A DNA stretch of 64,000 bases from Pontibacter aquaedesilientis (GCF_014773225.1 NZ_JACXAJ010000009.1:62001-126000); one strand, 5' to 3'. Counted from the stretch's first letter, positions 8,147-16,559 are shown. Translations and numbers: made by a program. The notes: generated by a model from the sequence alone, not told the origin.

Positions 8147-8326
8147 TTACTGCACTACTACGGTCGTGTCGTCTTCCATATCATCTGCCATGTCTTCCAT
8201 TTCGTCAGCTCTATCTTCGGCAGCGTCTTCCATCTCTTCCGCTCTGTTTTCCTGCGGAGAGTCGCATGATGCGAAAGTGAAAGTAAACAGACCGGCTGCT
8301 AATAATAAGTAAATTGGCTTTTTCAT
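8147..8326 (-). CDS. Tiny acidic lipoprotein (59 residues)
   Basis: The frame reads MKKPIYLLLAAGLFTFTFAS then a Cys: a lipoprotein signal peptide with lipobox FASC (Cys21). The mature part is only about 39 residues and very acidic, with repeated EEMEDAAED, DEMEDMADDMEDD segments, ending TTVVVQ. It would be anchored in a membrane by lipid with an acidic helical tail. A terminator follows the stop. The next gene upstream (8522-8698) encodes a protein of nearly the same length and design, so they are probable paralogues. Function unknown; such tails may bind cations or a basic partner, but nothing in the sequence decides this. Confidence 0.75.
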   Translation of the reverse strand: MKKPIYLLLAAGLFTFTFASCDSPQENRAEEMEDAAEDRADEMEDMADDMEDDTTVVVQ

Positions 8327-8447
8327 GATAAAACAGTTAAGGTTGTAAAAGAACTTTTAGTTTGAAATTCCATCGGACTGGGCAGCAACCGCCACCCTAA
8401 GTATGAAGTCCAATACGGCAGCTACATGTATAGGTTTTGGCATATAT

Positions 8448-8477
8448 AAAAAAAGCACTCCGAAGAGTGCTTTTTTT
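8448..8477. terminator. Terminator between the two tiny lipoprotein genes
   Basis: AAAAAAAGCACTC (8448-8460), loop CGAA, GAGTGCTTTTTTT (8465-8477): a perfect 13-bp stem with U-tract potential in both directions. It ends the minus-strand gene at 8522-8698. Confidence 0.88.
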
Positions 8478-8521
8478 ATTAGCCCGGCCATGCGCCAGGT
8501 AGTACTAGGTACTGCTGTTGA

Positions 8522-8698
8522 CTACTGGATGTTAGTAGTGTCAGGAGTAGCAGTAGTATCAACTTCCATTTCAGTCTCAACTTCTACTTCTTCTACAGTT
8601 TCAGTAGTTTCAACTTCAGTTGCAGTTTCTTCAGTGTTGTTGCATGAAGCAAATGCGAAAAGACCTGCAACGAATAGTAAACCGAATACTTTTTTCAT
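8522..8698 (-). CDS. Tiny acidic lipoprotein (58 residues), paralogue of 8147-8326
   Basis: The protein begins MKKVFGLLFVAGLFAFASCN, a lipoprotein signal with lipobox FASC (Cys19), followed by a low-complexity acidic and threonine-rich tail (TEVETTETVEEVEVETEMEV, then DTTATPDTTNIQ). An upstream in-frame ATG at 8740 is unlikely because a -7 element lies at 8729-8736, between that codon and the signal peptide. It has its own terminator at 8448-8477. The signal peptides of the two neighbouring lipoproteins align well while the tails differ in composition, one Met/Asp rich and one Thr/Val/Glu rich. Function unknown. Confidence 0.8.
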   Translation of the reverse strand: MKKVFGLLFVAGLFAFASCNNTEETATEVETTETVEEVEVETEMEVDTTATPDTTNIQ

Positions 8699-8728
8699 GA
8701 TGTTATAATTTTTTATAAAATGAAGCCT

Positions 8729-8736
8729 CAAATATA
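8729..8736 (-). promoter_or_regulatory. -7 promoter element for the 58-residue lipoprotein gene
   Basis: CAAATATA on plus is TATATTTG on minus, 30 bp upstream of the ATG ending at 8698. It fixes the start of that gene. Confidence 0.6.
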
Positions 8737-8769
8737 CCACTATATTTAAATATACGAATGCCGAGGCCT

Positions 8770-10083
8770 CTATTTTTTCTTAAATAAAACTTTAATCGGC
8801 ACTCCGTCAAACCCGAAATGCTTACGGATGCTGTTCTCCAGGTAACGCGTATATGACTCTTTTACGTACTGCGGCAGGTTGCAGAAAAACGCAAACGTCG
8901 GGTTGTGCGTCGGCAGCTGCGTCACGTATTTGATCTTGATGAACTTGCCTTTAACAGATGGCGGTGGATAGCGCTCGATATCCGGAAGGATCTTGTCGTT
9001 GAGCTTTGAGGTAGGGATTTTACGCGTTTTCTGCTCGTATACCTCCATTGCCGTCTCAACCGCCTTGTGCACACGCTGTTTCGTCACTACCGAAGTAAAG
9101 ATAACCGGCACGTACTTGATCGGAGCGATGGCTTCAAAAATTTTCTCCTCAAATTCCTTCGTCGTGTTCGTCTCCTTTTCCACCAGATCCCACTTGTTCA
9201 CCAGGATGACAATACCTTTTCTGTTCTTCTCGGCCAGTGAGATAATGTTCACGTCCTGCGACTCAATCCCTCGGGTGGCATCCAGCATTACGATGCACAC
9301 ATCAGCATCCTCCAGTGCACGCACAGAGCGCATCACTGAGTAAAACTCGATGTCCTCGCTCACTTTGCTCTTACGGCGTAGTCCGGCCGTGTCGACAATG
9401 ATAAACTCTTTGCCGAAGGCGTTATAGCGCGAGTCGATGGCATCGCGGGTAGTACCGGCAATATCGGTTACGATGTTACGCTCCACACCCAGCAGCATGT
9501 TCACGAAAGAAGACTTACCTACGTTCGGGCGACCCAGTACGGCCAGTCTAGGTATACCTACATCCGGGTCTTCCGTACCTTCCGTTTTGAAGTGCTTCAC
9601 CACCTCATCCAGTAAATCGCCGGTACCGGAACCGCTCTGCGACGAAACCGGGAAAATGTCTATGCCTATACCTAGCGCATAGAACTCGCCCATCTGGTGC
9701 GCACGCGCATTGGTATCGGCTTTGTTGGCTACCACATAAATAGGTTTGTCGGTACGGCGCAGCACGTTAGCGAATTCCTCATCGAGGCTGGTTACGCCAG
9801 TTTCTACATCTACCATAAACAGAATCACATCGGCCTCTTTAATGGCCAGCTCTACCTGTTTGTTGATCTCTCCTTCAAAAATATCGTCGGACCCGTGCAC
9901 ATAGCCACCCGTGTCGATTACGGTATAGTACTTGCCGGTCCAGTCGCCGTGCCCGTAGCTACGGTCGCGGGTTACGCCGCTCTCGTTGTCCATGATGGCT
10001 TGGCGGCGCCCTACAAGGCGATTAAAAAGTGTAGACTTGCCCACGTTCGGGCGACCTACGATTGCAATGATGTTGGTTGACAT
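8770..10083 (-). CDS. der: Ribosome biogenesis GTPase Der (EngA)
   Basis: A 437-residue protein with the two tandem GTPase domains unique to Der. G1 motifs are GRPNVGKSTLFN (residues about 10-21) and GRPNVGKSSFVN (about 185-196). G3 motifs are DTGG and DTAG, and G4 motifs are NKAD and NKWD. The C-terminal KH-like domain ends in basic residues (KVLFKKK). Der acts in assembly of the 50S ribosomal subunit. It lies 63 bp downstream of era on the same strand, so the two ribosome-assembly GTPases probably form a unit. Length is normal. The palindrome AGGTATACCT lies inside the gene at 9550-9559. Confidence 0.97.
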   Translation of the reverse strand: MSTNIIAIVGRPNVGKSTLFNRLVGRRQAIMDNESGVTRDRSYGHGDWTGKYYTVIDTGGYVHGSDDIFEGEINKQVELAIKEADVILFMVDVETGVTSLDEEFANVLRRTDKPIYVVANKADTNARAHQMGEFYALGIGIDIFPVSSQSGSGTGDLLDEVVKHFKTEGTEDPDVGIPRLAVLGRPNVGKSSFVNMLLGVERNIVTDIAGTTRDAIDSRYNAFGKEFIIVDTAGLRRKSKVSEDIEFYSVMRSVRALEDADVCIVMLDATRGIESQDVNIISLAEKNRKGIVILVNKWDLVEKETNTTKEFEEKIFEAIAPIKYVPVIFTSVVTKQRVHKAVETAMEVYEQKTRKIPTSKLNDKILPDIERYPPPSVKGKFIKIKYVTQLPTHNPTFAFFCNLPQYVKESYTRYLENSIRKHFGFDGVPIKVLFKKK

Positions 10084-10146
10084 CTAATAAAAATAAAATA
10101 GTTAAAGTGCCCCCGGAGCACCTTGCCCCGAAGCTTTAATAGTGCG

Positions 10147-11034
10147 CTACTCGCTGTAGCCGAATCGGCGTAACAGCTTCTGGTCGGTTCGCCAGTTCTC
10201 GTTCACGCGCACGTATAAATCAAGAAATATCTTTTTCTGGAAAAACTGTTCCATATCCAGGCGGGCCTGCGTGCCTACTTTTTTCAGTGCCTCGCCTTTG
10301 TGGCCGATCACTATACCCTTCTGGCTTTTGCGCTCCACACTGATCTCAGCACGGATACGAATAATGTCCTCTTCCTCTTTAAACTCCTCTACCACCACTT
10401 CGCAGCTATAGGGAATCTCCTTTTTGTAATTGAGGAAAATCTTCTCGCGTATGATTTCCGACACAAAGAAACGCTCAGGCTTGTCAGTCAGTTCATCTTT
10501 GGGATAAAAAGCCGGGTGCTCTGGCAACAAAGCCATCAGACGGGCAAACAATGGCTCCACCCCGAAGTTATGCAAAGCCGAAATCGGGTGGATCTCGGTC
10601 GGGTTCATCTTCTCCTGCCAGTAGGCTACTTTCTCGTTCACCTCCTCCTCTGTCGCTTGGTCGATCTTGTTGATCAGTAGCAGAATAGGTACCTGTGCAT
10701 GCTGCAGGCGTTTGATCACATCGTCTTCGTCGTGCTTCTCATAGATGTCCGTCACAAACAGGATAATATCAGCGTCCTCCAACGAGGTGCGCACAAAGCT
10801 CATCATCGACTCATGCAATGCATATTGCGGCTTAATGATACCGGGCGTGTCAGAGTAAACGATCTGGAAATCGTCTCCGTTGAGGATGCCCATGATGCGG
10901 TGACGTGTGGTCTGCGCCTTAGAAGTAATAATCGAAAGCTTCTCGCCCACGAGGGCGTTCATGAGCGTGGACTTCCCTACGTTTGGCTTCCCTACTATAC
11001 TTACAAAACCGGCTTTGTGCGGAGCTTGAGACAT
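10147..11034 (-). CDS. era: GTPase Era
   Basis: A 295-residue Era protein: G1 GKPNVGKSTLMN at residues 16-27, switch region KAQTTRHRI, G3 DTPG, G4 NKID, and a C-terminal KH domain with GIVIGHKGEALKKVG. Era binds the 3' end of 16S rRNA and acts in 30S maturation. A -7 element (TAATTTTG on minus, plus-strand 11054-11061) lies 20 bp upstream of the ATG. The downstream gene is der. Confidence 0.97.
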   Translation of the reverse strand: MSQAPHKAGFVSIVGKPNVGKSTLMNALVGEKLSIITSKAQTTRHRIMGILNGDDFQIVYSDTPGIIKPQYALHESMMSFVRTSLEDADIILFVTDIYEKHDEDDVIKRLQHAQVPILLLINKIDQATEEEVNEKVAYWQEKMNPTEIHPISALHNFGVEPLFARLMALLPEHPAFYPKDELTDKPERFFVSEIIREKIFLNYKKEIPYSCEVVVEEFKEEEDIIRIRAEISVERKSQKGIVIGHKGEALKKVGTQARLDMEQFFQKKIFLDLYVRVNENWRTDQKLLRRFGYSE

Positions 11035-11053
11035 ACGCTAAAATTTGAGGTTG

Positions 11054-11061
11054 CAAAATTA
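11054..11061 (-). promoter_or_regulatory. -7 promoter element for era (era-der unit)
   Basis: CAAAATTA on plus reads TAATTTTG on minus, matching TAnnTTTG, about 20 bp from the start codon. Confidence 0.5.
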
Positions 11062-11192
11062 CTCCTTTTTTACGACACTCAGCCGGAATATGTAAATATT
11101 TGTAAATGAGCCATTGGCACAATCAGTCGGCTACCGATAGAGGTAGTTGCCCGATTTAGTCTATATTTATCCCTAAATGAATGACTTCTGTT

Positions 11193-11720
11193 ATGAAAAA
11201 GAAAATGCTCCTGCTTCTTATCCCGGTCCTTGTTTTGCCAATAGCCTATCTTATACTGCACAGTCCTAACCAGATCAGGCAAGGATACAAAGGTGCACTT
11301 CTAGGAGCTTATCCGGAAGATATCTCCGGCATGGAGCTTTCATGGGAGGATGAAGAAGATATAAATTTCCCAAAGTTCTATCAAAGAAAGCAGGATAATA
11401 CAAGAAGCGCTGATGGATCCCAGCACATCCAGTACATCTTTTTTGATAACCGGCTTTACCTGATCAGTATGGACATAGAGACATTGCCTGCCACTGACAC
11501 TGTCTATACCTGGCTTCATAATACGTATGGAGCCCCGTCTGAAGGTTCGAATGCGCTGAGCACACATCAAATTCAGGTATGGGAGCAGGACCACTACGAG
11601 CTAAGAGTTTTGCAGGAAAGACTCGATGAGGGCAATGTTTTAAGATACAGTATAGAATACCGCGACAAAAATTTAGAAAAGGAAGTACATTCCTACGAAA
11701 AGAAGAGACGGGAAGAATAA
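11193..11720 (+). CDS. Membrane-anchored or secreted hypothetical protein
   Basis: From the ATG at 11193 the product is 175 residues. It starts MKKKMLLLLIPVLVLPIAYL, a signal peptide or single membrane anchor, followed by a soluble domain with several acidic patches (SWEDEEDINF) and a charged C-terminus (EKEVHSYEKKRREE). An in-frame ATG at 11181 would add four residues, and the basic start at 11193 looks more natural. I recognise no family. The gene lies between era and hemH and is divergent from era. Base composition is more AT-rich than the flanking housekeeping genes, which hints at a lineage-specific gene. Confidence 0.6.
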   Translation: MKKKMLLLLIPVLVLPIAYLILHSPNQIRQGYKGALLGAYPEDISGMELSWEDEEDINFPKFYQRKQDNTRSADGSQHIQYIFFDNRLYLISMDIETLPATDTVYTWLHNTYGAPSEGSNALSTHQIQVWEQDHYELRVLQERLDEGNVLRYSIEYRDKNLEKEVHSYEKKRREE

Positions 11721-11789
11721 TTCCGCTTGAACATTGTACCTCTATTATGGTATAGAAATTATCAATCTTAACAAAAGGCTTATACTTCG

Positions 11790-11797
11790 TATCTTTG
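11790..11797 (+). promoter_or_regulatory. -7 promoter element for hemH
   Basis: TATCTTTG matches TAnnTTTG and ends 25 bp before the hemH ATG at 11823. Confidence 0.55.
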
Positions 11798-11822
11798 TAA
11801 GGCAACAGCACTATTGACATAA

Positions 11823-12851
11823 ATGAGTAAGAAGACCAATGGAAAGATCGGCGTCTTGCTGGTGAACCTGGGAACCCCGGACTCGCCTGAAACGCCTGAC
11901 GTAAGAAAATACCTCCGTGAGTTCCTCTTGGATCCACGTGTAATTGATATGAACGCAGTGGGCCGTTATGCCTTGGTAAATGGCGTGATCGCTCCTTTCA
12001 GAGCGCCAAAATCGGCTAAGGTATACAAGCAGCTATGGACAGAGCGTGGCTCGCCTCTCCTTTTCCACGGACTGGACCTTCAGAAAAAACTGCAGGAAGC
12101 CCTGGGCTCAGGTTACCACGTCGCCTTTGGCATGCGCTACCAAAGCCCTAGCATAGCCAGCGCCTTGGAGGAACTGCGCGAAAAAAGCGTGGATCGTATT
12201 ATCGTGCTCCCGCTGTTCCCGCAATACGCCGCCGCCTCTACCGGCTCAGTGCAGGACAAGGTGATGGAGATCGTAAGAGAATGGTGGGTTATCCCTAGCA
12301 TTAACTTTATCTCCTCTTTCTGCGACGACCCGGGCTTTATCAACGCCTTTGCGGAGTTGGGCAAGCAGCACATGGCGCAGGACAACTACGATCACGTAAT
12401 CTTCAGTTACCACGGCTTGCCGGAGCGTCAGGTCCTCAAAGGCAGCGACAAAGGTTACTGCCAGCTGGGTGCCTGCTGCAATTCTTATAACAAACGCAAC
12501 AAATACTGCTACCGCGCTGCCTGCTTCGCCACATCGAGGCTATTGGCCGAAAAACTTGGCCTGCGCGAAGACCAGTACACGGTTTCCTTCCAATCGAGGC
12601 TCCTGAAAGACCCGTGGCTGCAACCGTATACTGACGAGGTGCTGAAAACCCTTCCAGCTAAGGGCATCAAAAAAGTGCTGGCATACAGCCCTGCATTTGT
12701 TGCCGACTGCCTTGAAACCACGATAGAAGTTGGCGAGGAGTTTAAGGAAATGTTTGAGCACGCCGGTGGAGAGAAATGGCAGTTGGTAGAAAGCCTGAAC
12801 TCCAATCCAATGTGGGTGGAAGCTGTAAAAGAGATGATTCTCCAACATTAG
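11823..12851 (+). CDS. hemH: Ferrochelatase
   Basis: A 342-residue ferrochelatase that inserts Fe(II) into a porphyrin at the end of heme synthesis. The catalytic His is in SYHGLPER (H197) and the conserved Glu is in CLETTIEVGEEF (E298). The early LVNLGTPDSPE motif and QYAAASTGS (about 134-142) are standard. Between H197 and the next helix lies a cysteine-rich insert with Cys at 213, 218, 219, 229 and 234 (GYCQLGACCNSY, KYCYRAAC). Several bacterial ferrochelatases bind a [2Fe-2S] cluster, and this insert may bind metal, although the arrangement differs from the mycobacterial one. It is a single gene with its own promoter and terminator. Confidence 0.95.
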   Translation: MSKKTNGKIGVLLVNLGTPDSPETPDVRKYLREFLLDPRVIDMNAVGRYALVNGVIAPFRAPKSAKVYKQLWTERGSPLLFHGLDLQKKLQEALGSGYHVAFGMRYQSPSIASALEELREKSVDRIIVLPLFPQYAAASTGSVQDKVMEIVREWWVIPSINFISSFCDDPGFINAFAELGKQHMAQDNYDHVIFSYHGLPERQVLKGSDKGYCQLGACCNSYNKRNKYCYRAACFATSRLLAEKLGLREDQYTVSFQSRLLKDPWLQPYTDEVLKTLPAKGIKKVLAYSPAFVADCLETTIEVGEEFKEMFEHAGGEKWQLVESLNSNPMWVEAVKEMILQH

Positions 12852-12900
12852 AACTTAAAAATTTGAAGTCGTGAAGATTTGAAGAAGTCTTCGCAGGTTT

Positions 12901-12944
12901 AAAACAGAAGCGCCGCTGCAACTATGCAACGGCGCTTCTGTTTT
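12901..12944. terminator. Terminator after hemH
   Basis: AAAACAGAAGCGCCG (12901-12915) pairs with CGGCGCTTCTGTTTT (12930-12944). An inner TGCA/TGCA extends the stem and a T run follows. Confidence 0.85.
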
Positions 12945-13020
12945 GAGTTAGACTTGTTTATTCGCTATACCTAAAATCAATTTATACCTGGATCAACAAG
13001 TAGCAATTAATAGCCGACAA

Positions 13021-13602
13021 TTAAATCCGCTTAAAATCTACCCAGTAATCTGACGTGGCATCGGCATAGCTTTGCAGTTTTTGCAACAGCATTTCAGGAT
13101 CGCTTTCAACAATCAGGTTCTCGCGCTGGTCGAATTTCACAAAGCCTTCGGCCACGGTATGGTCTATCATTTCGAAGAACTTGTCCCAGTAGCCGTTGAT
13201 GTTGTAGAATGCCACTGGCTTTTTGATAATACCAAGCTGATTCCAGGTGATGATCTCGCAAATTTCATCGAAGGTACCGAAACCACCTGGCATGGCTACA
13301 AAAGCATCGGAACGGGCCGCCATAATTGCTTTGCGCTCGTGCATACTCTCCACCACGATCAATTCCTGCAAACCGGTATGCGCCACTTCCCTATCGACCA
13401 GGCTCTGCGGAATCACGCCTATCCCTATACCTTGAGCAGCTAGCACCGCATCCGCAATTATGCCCATCAAGCCTACGTTGCCACCGCCGTATACCAGCTG
13501 TATACCTTGTGCGGCCATCTTTTGGCCGAGTTTAGTTGCCCCTTCGCTATACGTTGGGTTTACACCGGCATTGGCTCCGCAAAAAACGCCTATACTTCTC
13601 AT
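13021..13602 (-). CDS. LOG family protein (TIGR00730; cytokinin riboside 5'-monophosphate phosphoribohydrolase type)
   Basis: A 193-residue Rossmann-like protein, MRSIGVFCGANAGVNPTYSE at the start, with the family motif PGGFGTFDE near residue 105 and the preceding ERKAIMAARSDAF containing the conserved Arg. LOG proteins hydrolyse nucleoside 5'-monophosphates to free base and ribose-5-phosphate. The start at 13602 is preferred over an in-frame ATG at 13644 because the hairpin terminator of the upstream gene (13631-13660) lies between them, and because family members start at this MRSI sequence. The bacterial substrate is usually unknown. Confidence 0.88.
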   Translation of the reverse strand: MRSIGVFCGANAGVNPTYSEGATKLGQKMAAQGIQLVYGGGNVGLMGIIADAVLAAQGIGIGVIPQSLVDREVAHTGLQELIVVESMHERKAIMAARSDAFVAMPGGFGTFDEICEIITWNQLGIIKKPVAFYNINGYWDKFFEMIDHTVAEGFVKFDQRENLIVESDPEMLLQKLQSYADATSDYWVDFKRI

Positions 13603-13630
13603 TGCTATACCTTGATTTTTATTGATAAAG

Positions 13631-13660
13631 AAAGGCTTCAACATTACTGCTGAAGCCTTT
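13631..13660 (-). terminator. Terminator after the cysteine desulfurase gene
   Basis: AAAGGCTTCA (13631-13640) and TGAAGCCTTT (13651-13660), a perfect 10-bp stem with a 10-nt loop, 28 bp after the stop codon at 13688. Confidence 0.75.
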
Positions 13661-13687
13661 TTATAATGTTACTAAACCCGGCTATAC

Positions 13688-14830
13688 CTAGGCCAGCTCT
13701 TTTTTATACATTTTAGCAAGGGTCTCGGCCACATAATCGATTTCAGCTTCCGTGTTATACTTGCTGAACGAGAAGCGAACCGAACCACGGCTTGGGTCTA
13801 CACCCAGCGCACGCAGCACATGCGAACCAGCGTTGGCACCACTGCTGCAGGCGCTTCCACCGGAAGCAGAAATTTTGGCGATGTCCAGACTAAACAGCAA
13901 CATCTCGTTGATGTCGGAGGCTGGCAGACTCACGTTTAGCACAGTATACAGACTCTTGCCACTGAACTCCGACATGCCGTTAAAGCGCACATCTTCTATC
14001 AGCTCGCGTAGCCTGTAAACCATACGATCTTTCAGACCCTGCATATGTTTTTGGTGCTCCTCCATATCGCGATAAGCAATCTCCAAGGCTTTGGCCAGAC
14101 CGATGATTCCGTACACGTTTTCGGTGCCGCCACGCATGTTGCGCTCCTGGGCCCCTCCGTGAATCAGCGGCTGAATTTTGGTGCTTGCATCGCAGTAGAG
14201 GAAGCCTATACCTTTCGGACCGTGAAACTTGTGCGCTGAACCGATGATAAAATTTGCCCCCAACTTCTGCACATCGTGCTTGTAGTGGCCCATCGTCTGC
14301 ACCGTGTCAGAGTGAAAAACGGCATCATACTTTCTACAGATTTCTCCTATTTTCTCGATATCATTCAAGGTGCCCATCTCATTGTTGGCATGCATGATGG
14401 AAACAATCGTGCGGGGCTGATTCGCAAGGATCTCCTCCAGATGTTCCAGATCGAGATTGCCACGCTCGTCGTGACGCAGGTAGCTCACCTGCATGTCGCC
14501 GTTCTTCTCCAGCACTTCCATGGTATGCAATACCGCATGGTGCTCGAGCTTTGTCGTCACGGCATGCTTTATACCCAGGGAGCGGCAGGTACAGACAATG
14601 GCTGAATTATCGGCCTCTGTGCCACCAGAGGTAAAAAATATCTCGGCAGGCGACGTGTTTAGTAGGGTAGCAACAGTCCGGCGTGCTTTCTCAATGGCGG
14701 ACCTCACCTCACGCCCATGCGAATGGATGGACGACGGGTTACCGAAATGCTCCAGCATAAACGGGGCCATGGCGTCAAAAACCTCTTTGTCTAGAGGCGT
14801 GGTAGCTGCATTATCTAAATAAACACGCAT
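13688..14830 (-). CDS. Cysteine desulfurase (NifS/IscS type)
   Basis: A 380-residue PLP enzyme that removes sulfur from cysteine for Fe-S clusters and thiolated tRNA. It starts MRVYLDNAATTPLD, the family hallmark. The PLP lysine is in GSAHKFHGPKG near residue 200, and the catalytic Cys is in GSACSSGANAGSH near residue 320. The frame stays open upstream to 14923, but that extension runs through the terminator of the preceding gene and lacks homology to the family, so the ATG at 14830 is chosen. It is not adjacent to iscU or suf genes, so it could equally supply tRNA thiolation. The subtype cannot be settled by eye. Confidence 0.93.
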   Translation of the reverse strand: MRVYLDNAATTPLDKEVFDAMAPFMLEHFGNPSSIHSHGREVRSAIEKARRTVATLLNTSPAEIFFTSGGTEADNSAIVCTCRSLGIKHAVTTKLEHHAVLHTMEVLEKNGDMQVSYLRHDERGNLDLEHLEEILANQPRTIVSIMHANNEMGTLNDIEKIGEICRKYDAVFHSDTVQTMGHYKHDVQKLGANFIIGSAHKFHGPKGIGFLYCDASTKIQPLIHGGAQERNMRGGTENVYGIIGLAKALEIAYRDMEEHQKHMQGLKDRMVYRLRELIEDVRFNGMSEFSGKSLYTVLNVSLPASDINEMLLFSLDIAKISASGGSACSSGANAGSHVLRALGVDPSRGSVRFSFSKYNTEAEIDYVAETLAKMYKKELA

Positions 14831-14869
14831 GATATTTTTGTTGTATTCTCTTAAACGAACTACTAAAGT

Positions 14870-14924
14870 ATAAAAAAAAGTTGCGCCAAGGGAGAAAAAG
14901 GCTTCATTTCTCCTTTGGCGCAAC
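14870..14924 (-). terminator. Terminator after the GlmM-type mutase gene
   Basis: A long stem (14880-14895 with 14909-14924, GTTGCGCCAA/TTGGCGCAAC at the base). On the minus strand it runs directly into an eight-T tract (plus-strand A run at 14872-14879). Confidence 0.85.
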
Positions 14925-14963
14925 CTCAGTCTGCAACTGGCAATATGCTACAGCAACAACACA

Positions 14964-16355
14964 TTATGCTTTGGCCGAGATGACCTCTTTGATGTCAGCA
15001 ATGATTTTGTTGGCCAAATGCTCGGCCGTGGCGTTGCTCTCCGACTCTGCATAAATCCGAATGATCGGCTCGGTGTTAGACTTGCGCAAATGCACCCATT
15101 CTTTGTCAAACTCAATTTTCACACCGTCAATCGTATTGATGGGTTGCTTGGCATAGCGCTCCTGTATCTGCGTCAGCACGTTGTCCACATCGATACCTGG
15201 TGTAAGCTCGATTTTGTTTTTAGAGATATAATAGTTCGGATAGCTGGCACGGAGTTGCGTCATGCTCATGTCTGACTTGGCAAGATGCGTTAAGAACAGC
15301 GCTATACCTACCAGGGCATCGCGACCGTAATGCAACTCTGGATAGATAATACCTCCATTGCCTTCTCCACCGATAATGGCGTTTTCAGCCTTCATCATGT
15401 TCACCACATTCACCTCGCCCACGGCTGCAGCATAATAGCTCCCACCCGCCTTCTCGGTCACATCGCGAAGTGCTCGGGTCGACGACAGGTTCGAGACGGT
15501 ATTGCCTACCTGGTTCTTGAGCACGTAGTCTGCCACGGCCACCAAGGTATACTCTTCGCCGAACATGCTGCCATCTTCGTTGATCAGCGCCAGGCGATCC
15601 ACATCCGGATCCACCACTATACCCAGGTCAAACTTGCCTTTCTCGATGAGGCGGGAAATATCGCGCAGGTTCTCTGGCAGCGGCTCCGGGTTGTGCGGGA
15701 AATTACCATCTGGCTCACAAAACAGCTTTTCAACTTTGTTGACACCGAGGGCCTCCAGCAGCATAGGCAAAGCTATACCTCCAGTGGAGTTTACACAGTC
15801 GATCGCCACACTGAAATCTTTAGCTTTGATGGCCTGCACATCAACCAAAGGCAATGCTAGTATGGCATCGATGTGCTTTTGAAAATAAGTATCGTCGATT
15901 GTGTAGTTCCCCAGTTCAGTTACCTGAGCAAAATTGAAAGCTTCTTCCTGGGCAAGTTCCAGTACCAGTTTGCCTTCCACATCCGAAATAAATTCTCCTT
16001 TCTGATTGAGGAGCTTTAGGGCATTCCACTGCTTCGGGTTATGGCTAGCCGTTAGAATAATACCGCCACCGGCTGCGTAGTCCGGCACGGCCATCTCGAC
16101 GGTTGGCGTCGTAGACAAGCCCAGGTCGATTACGTTTATACCTAATCCTTGCAGAGTAGCGCAAACCAGCTTGTTGACCATATCGCCCGAAATACGTGCG
16201 TCACGGCCCACCACAATATTATTATTGTTAGTTGTCTGCAATACCCAGGTGCCAAAAGCGGCGGCGAACTTCACCACATCCAACGGCGTAAGTGCTTCAC
16301 CTGCCTGTCCCCCGATCGTACCCCTTATTCCCGAAATTGATTTTATTAAAGCCAC
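14964..16355 (-). CDS. glmM: Phosphoglucosamine mutase / phosphomannomutase family
   Basis: A 463-residue alpha-D-phosphohexomutase. The catalytic serine loop is TASHNPKQWNALK near residue 102, the metal-binding loop is DPDVDRLALI near 247, the sugar-binding loop is GEGNGGIIYPELHYGRDA near 325, and the phosphate-binding loop is RKSNTEPIIRIYAES near the C-terminus. The N-terminus MALIKSISGIRGTIGG is typical of the Bacteroidota enzymes annotated GlmM, which convert glucosamine-6-phosphate to glucosamine-1-phosphate for UDP-GlcNAc. Mannose or glucose substrates cannot be excluded. A promoter lies just upstream and a strong terminator downstream. Confidence 0.88.
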   Translation of the reverse strand: MALIKSISGIRGTIGGQAGEALTPLDVVKFAAAFGTWVLQTTNNNNIVVGRDARISGDMVNKLVCATLQGLGINVIDLGLSTTPTVEMAVPDYAAGGGIILTASHNPKQWNALKLLNQKGEFISDVEGKLVLELAQEEAFNFAQVTELGNYTIDDTYFQKHIDAILALPLVDVQAIKAKDFSVAIDCVNSTGGIALPMLLEALGVNKVEKLFCEPDGNFPHNPEPLPENLRDISRLIEKGKFDLGIVVDPDVDRLALINEDGSMFGEEYTLVAVADYVLKNQVGNTVSNLSSTRALRDVTEKAGGSYYAAAVGEVNVVNMMKAENAIIGGEGNGGIIYPELHYGRDALVGIALFLTHLAKSDMSMTQLRASYPNYYISKNKIELTPGIDVDNVLTQIQERYAKQPINTIDGVKIEFDKEWVHLRKSNTEPIIRIYAESESNATAEHLANKIIADIKEVISAKA

Positions 16356-16378
16356 TTGATCTCTGTTTTTTTCAGCTG

Positions 16379-16386
16379 CAAAAGTA
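16379..16386 (-). promoter_or_regulatory. -7 promoter element for the GlmM-type gene
   Basis: CAAAAGTA on plus reads TACTTTTG on minus, a match to TAnnTTTG, 24 bp upstream of the start codon. Confidence 0.5.
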
Positions 16387-16559
16387 ATAATTTAGATCGA
16401 AGGTAAAGCGGATAATCTATTTTTCAATGTCACTCTTCCTGTAAGCTGGGTATTGGTTGCGCTTTAAAGTTTGCAAAGTGCCTCTCCGGTCAATCATGGC
16501 GCCTAAAAAGCCATTTGTATATCATAATTCCTATACAACACTCTCACAGAGGAATTTAT

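Noticed and set aside
14831..14923. N-terminal extension of cysteine desulfurase
   Set aside because: Crosses the terminator of the upstream gene and is not part of the conserved family start MRVYLDNAATT.
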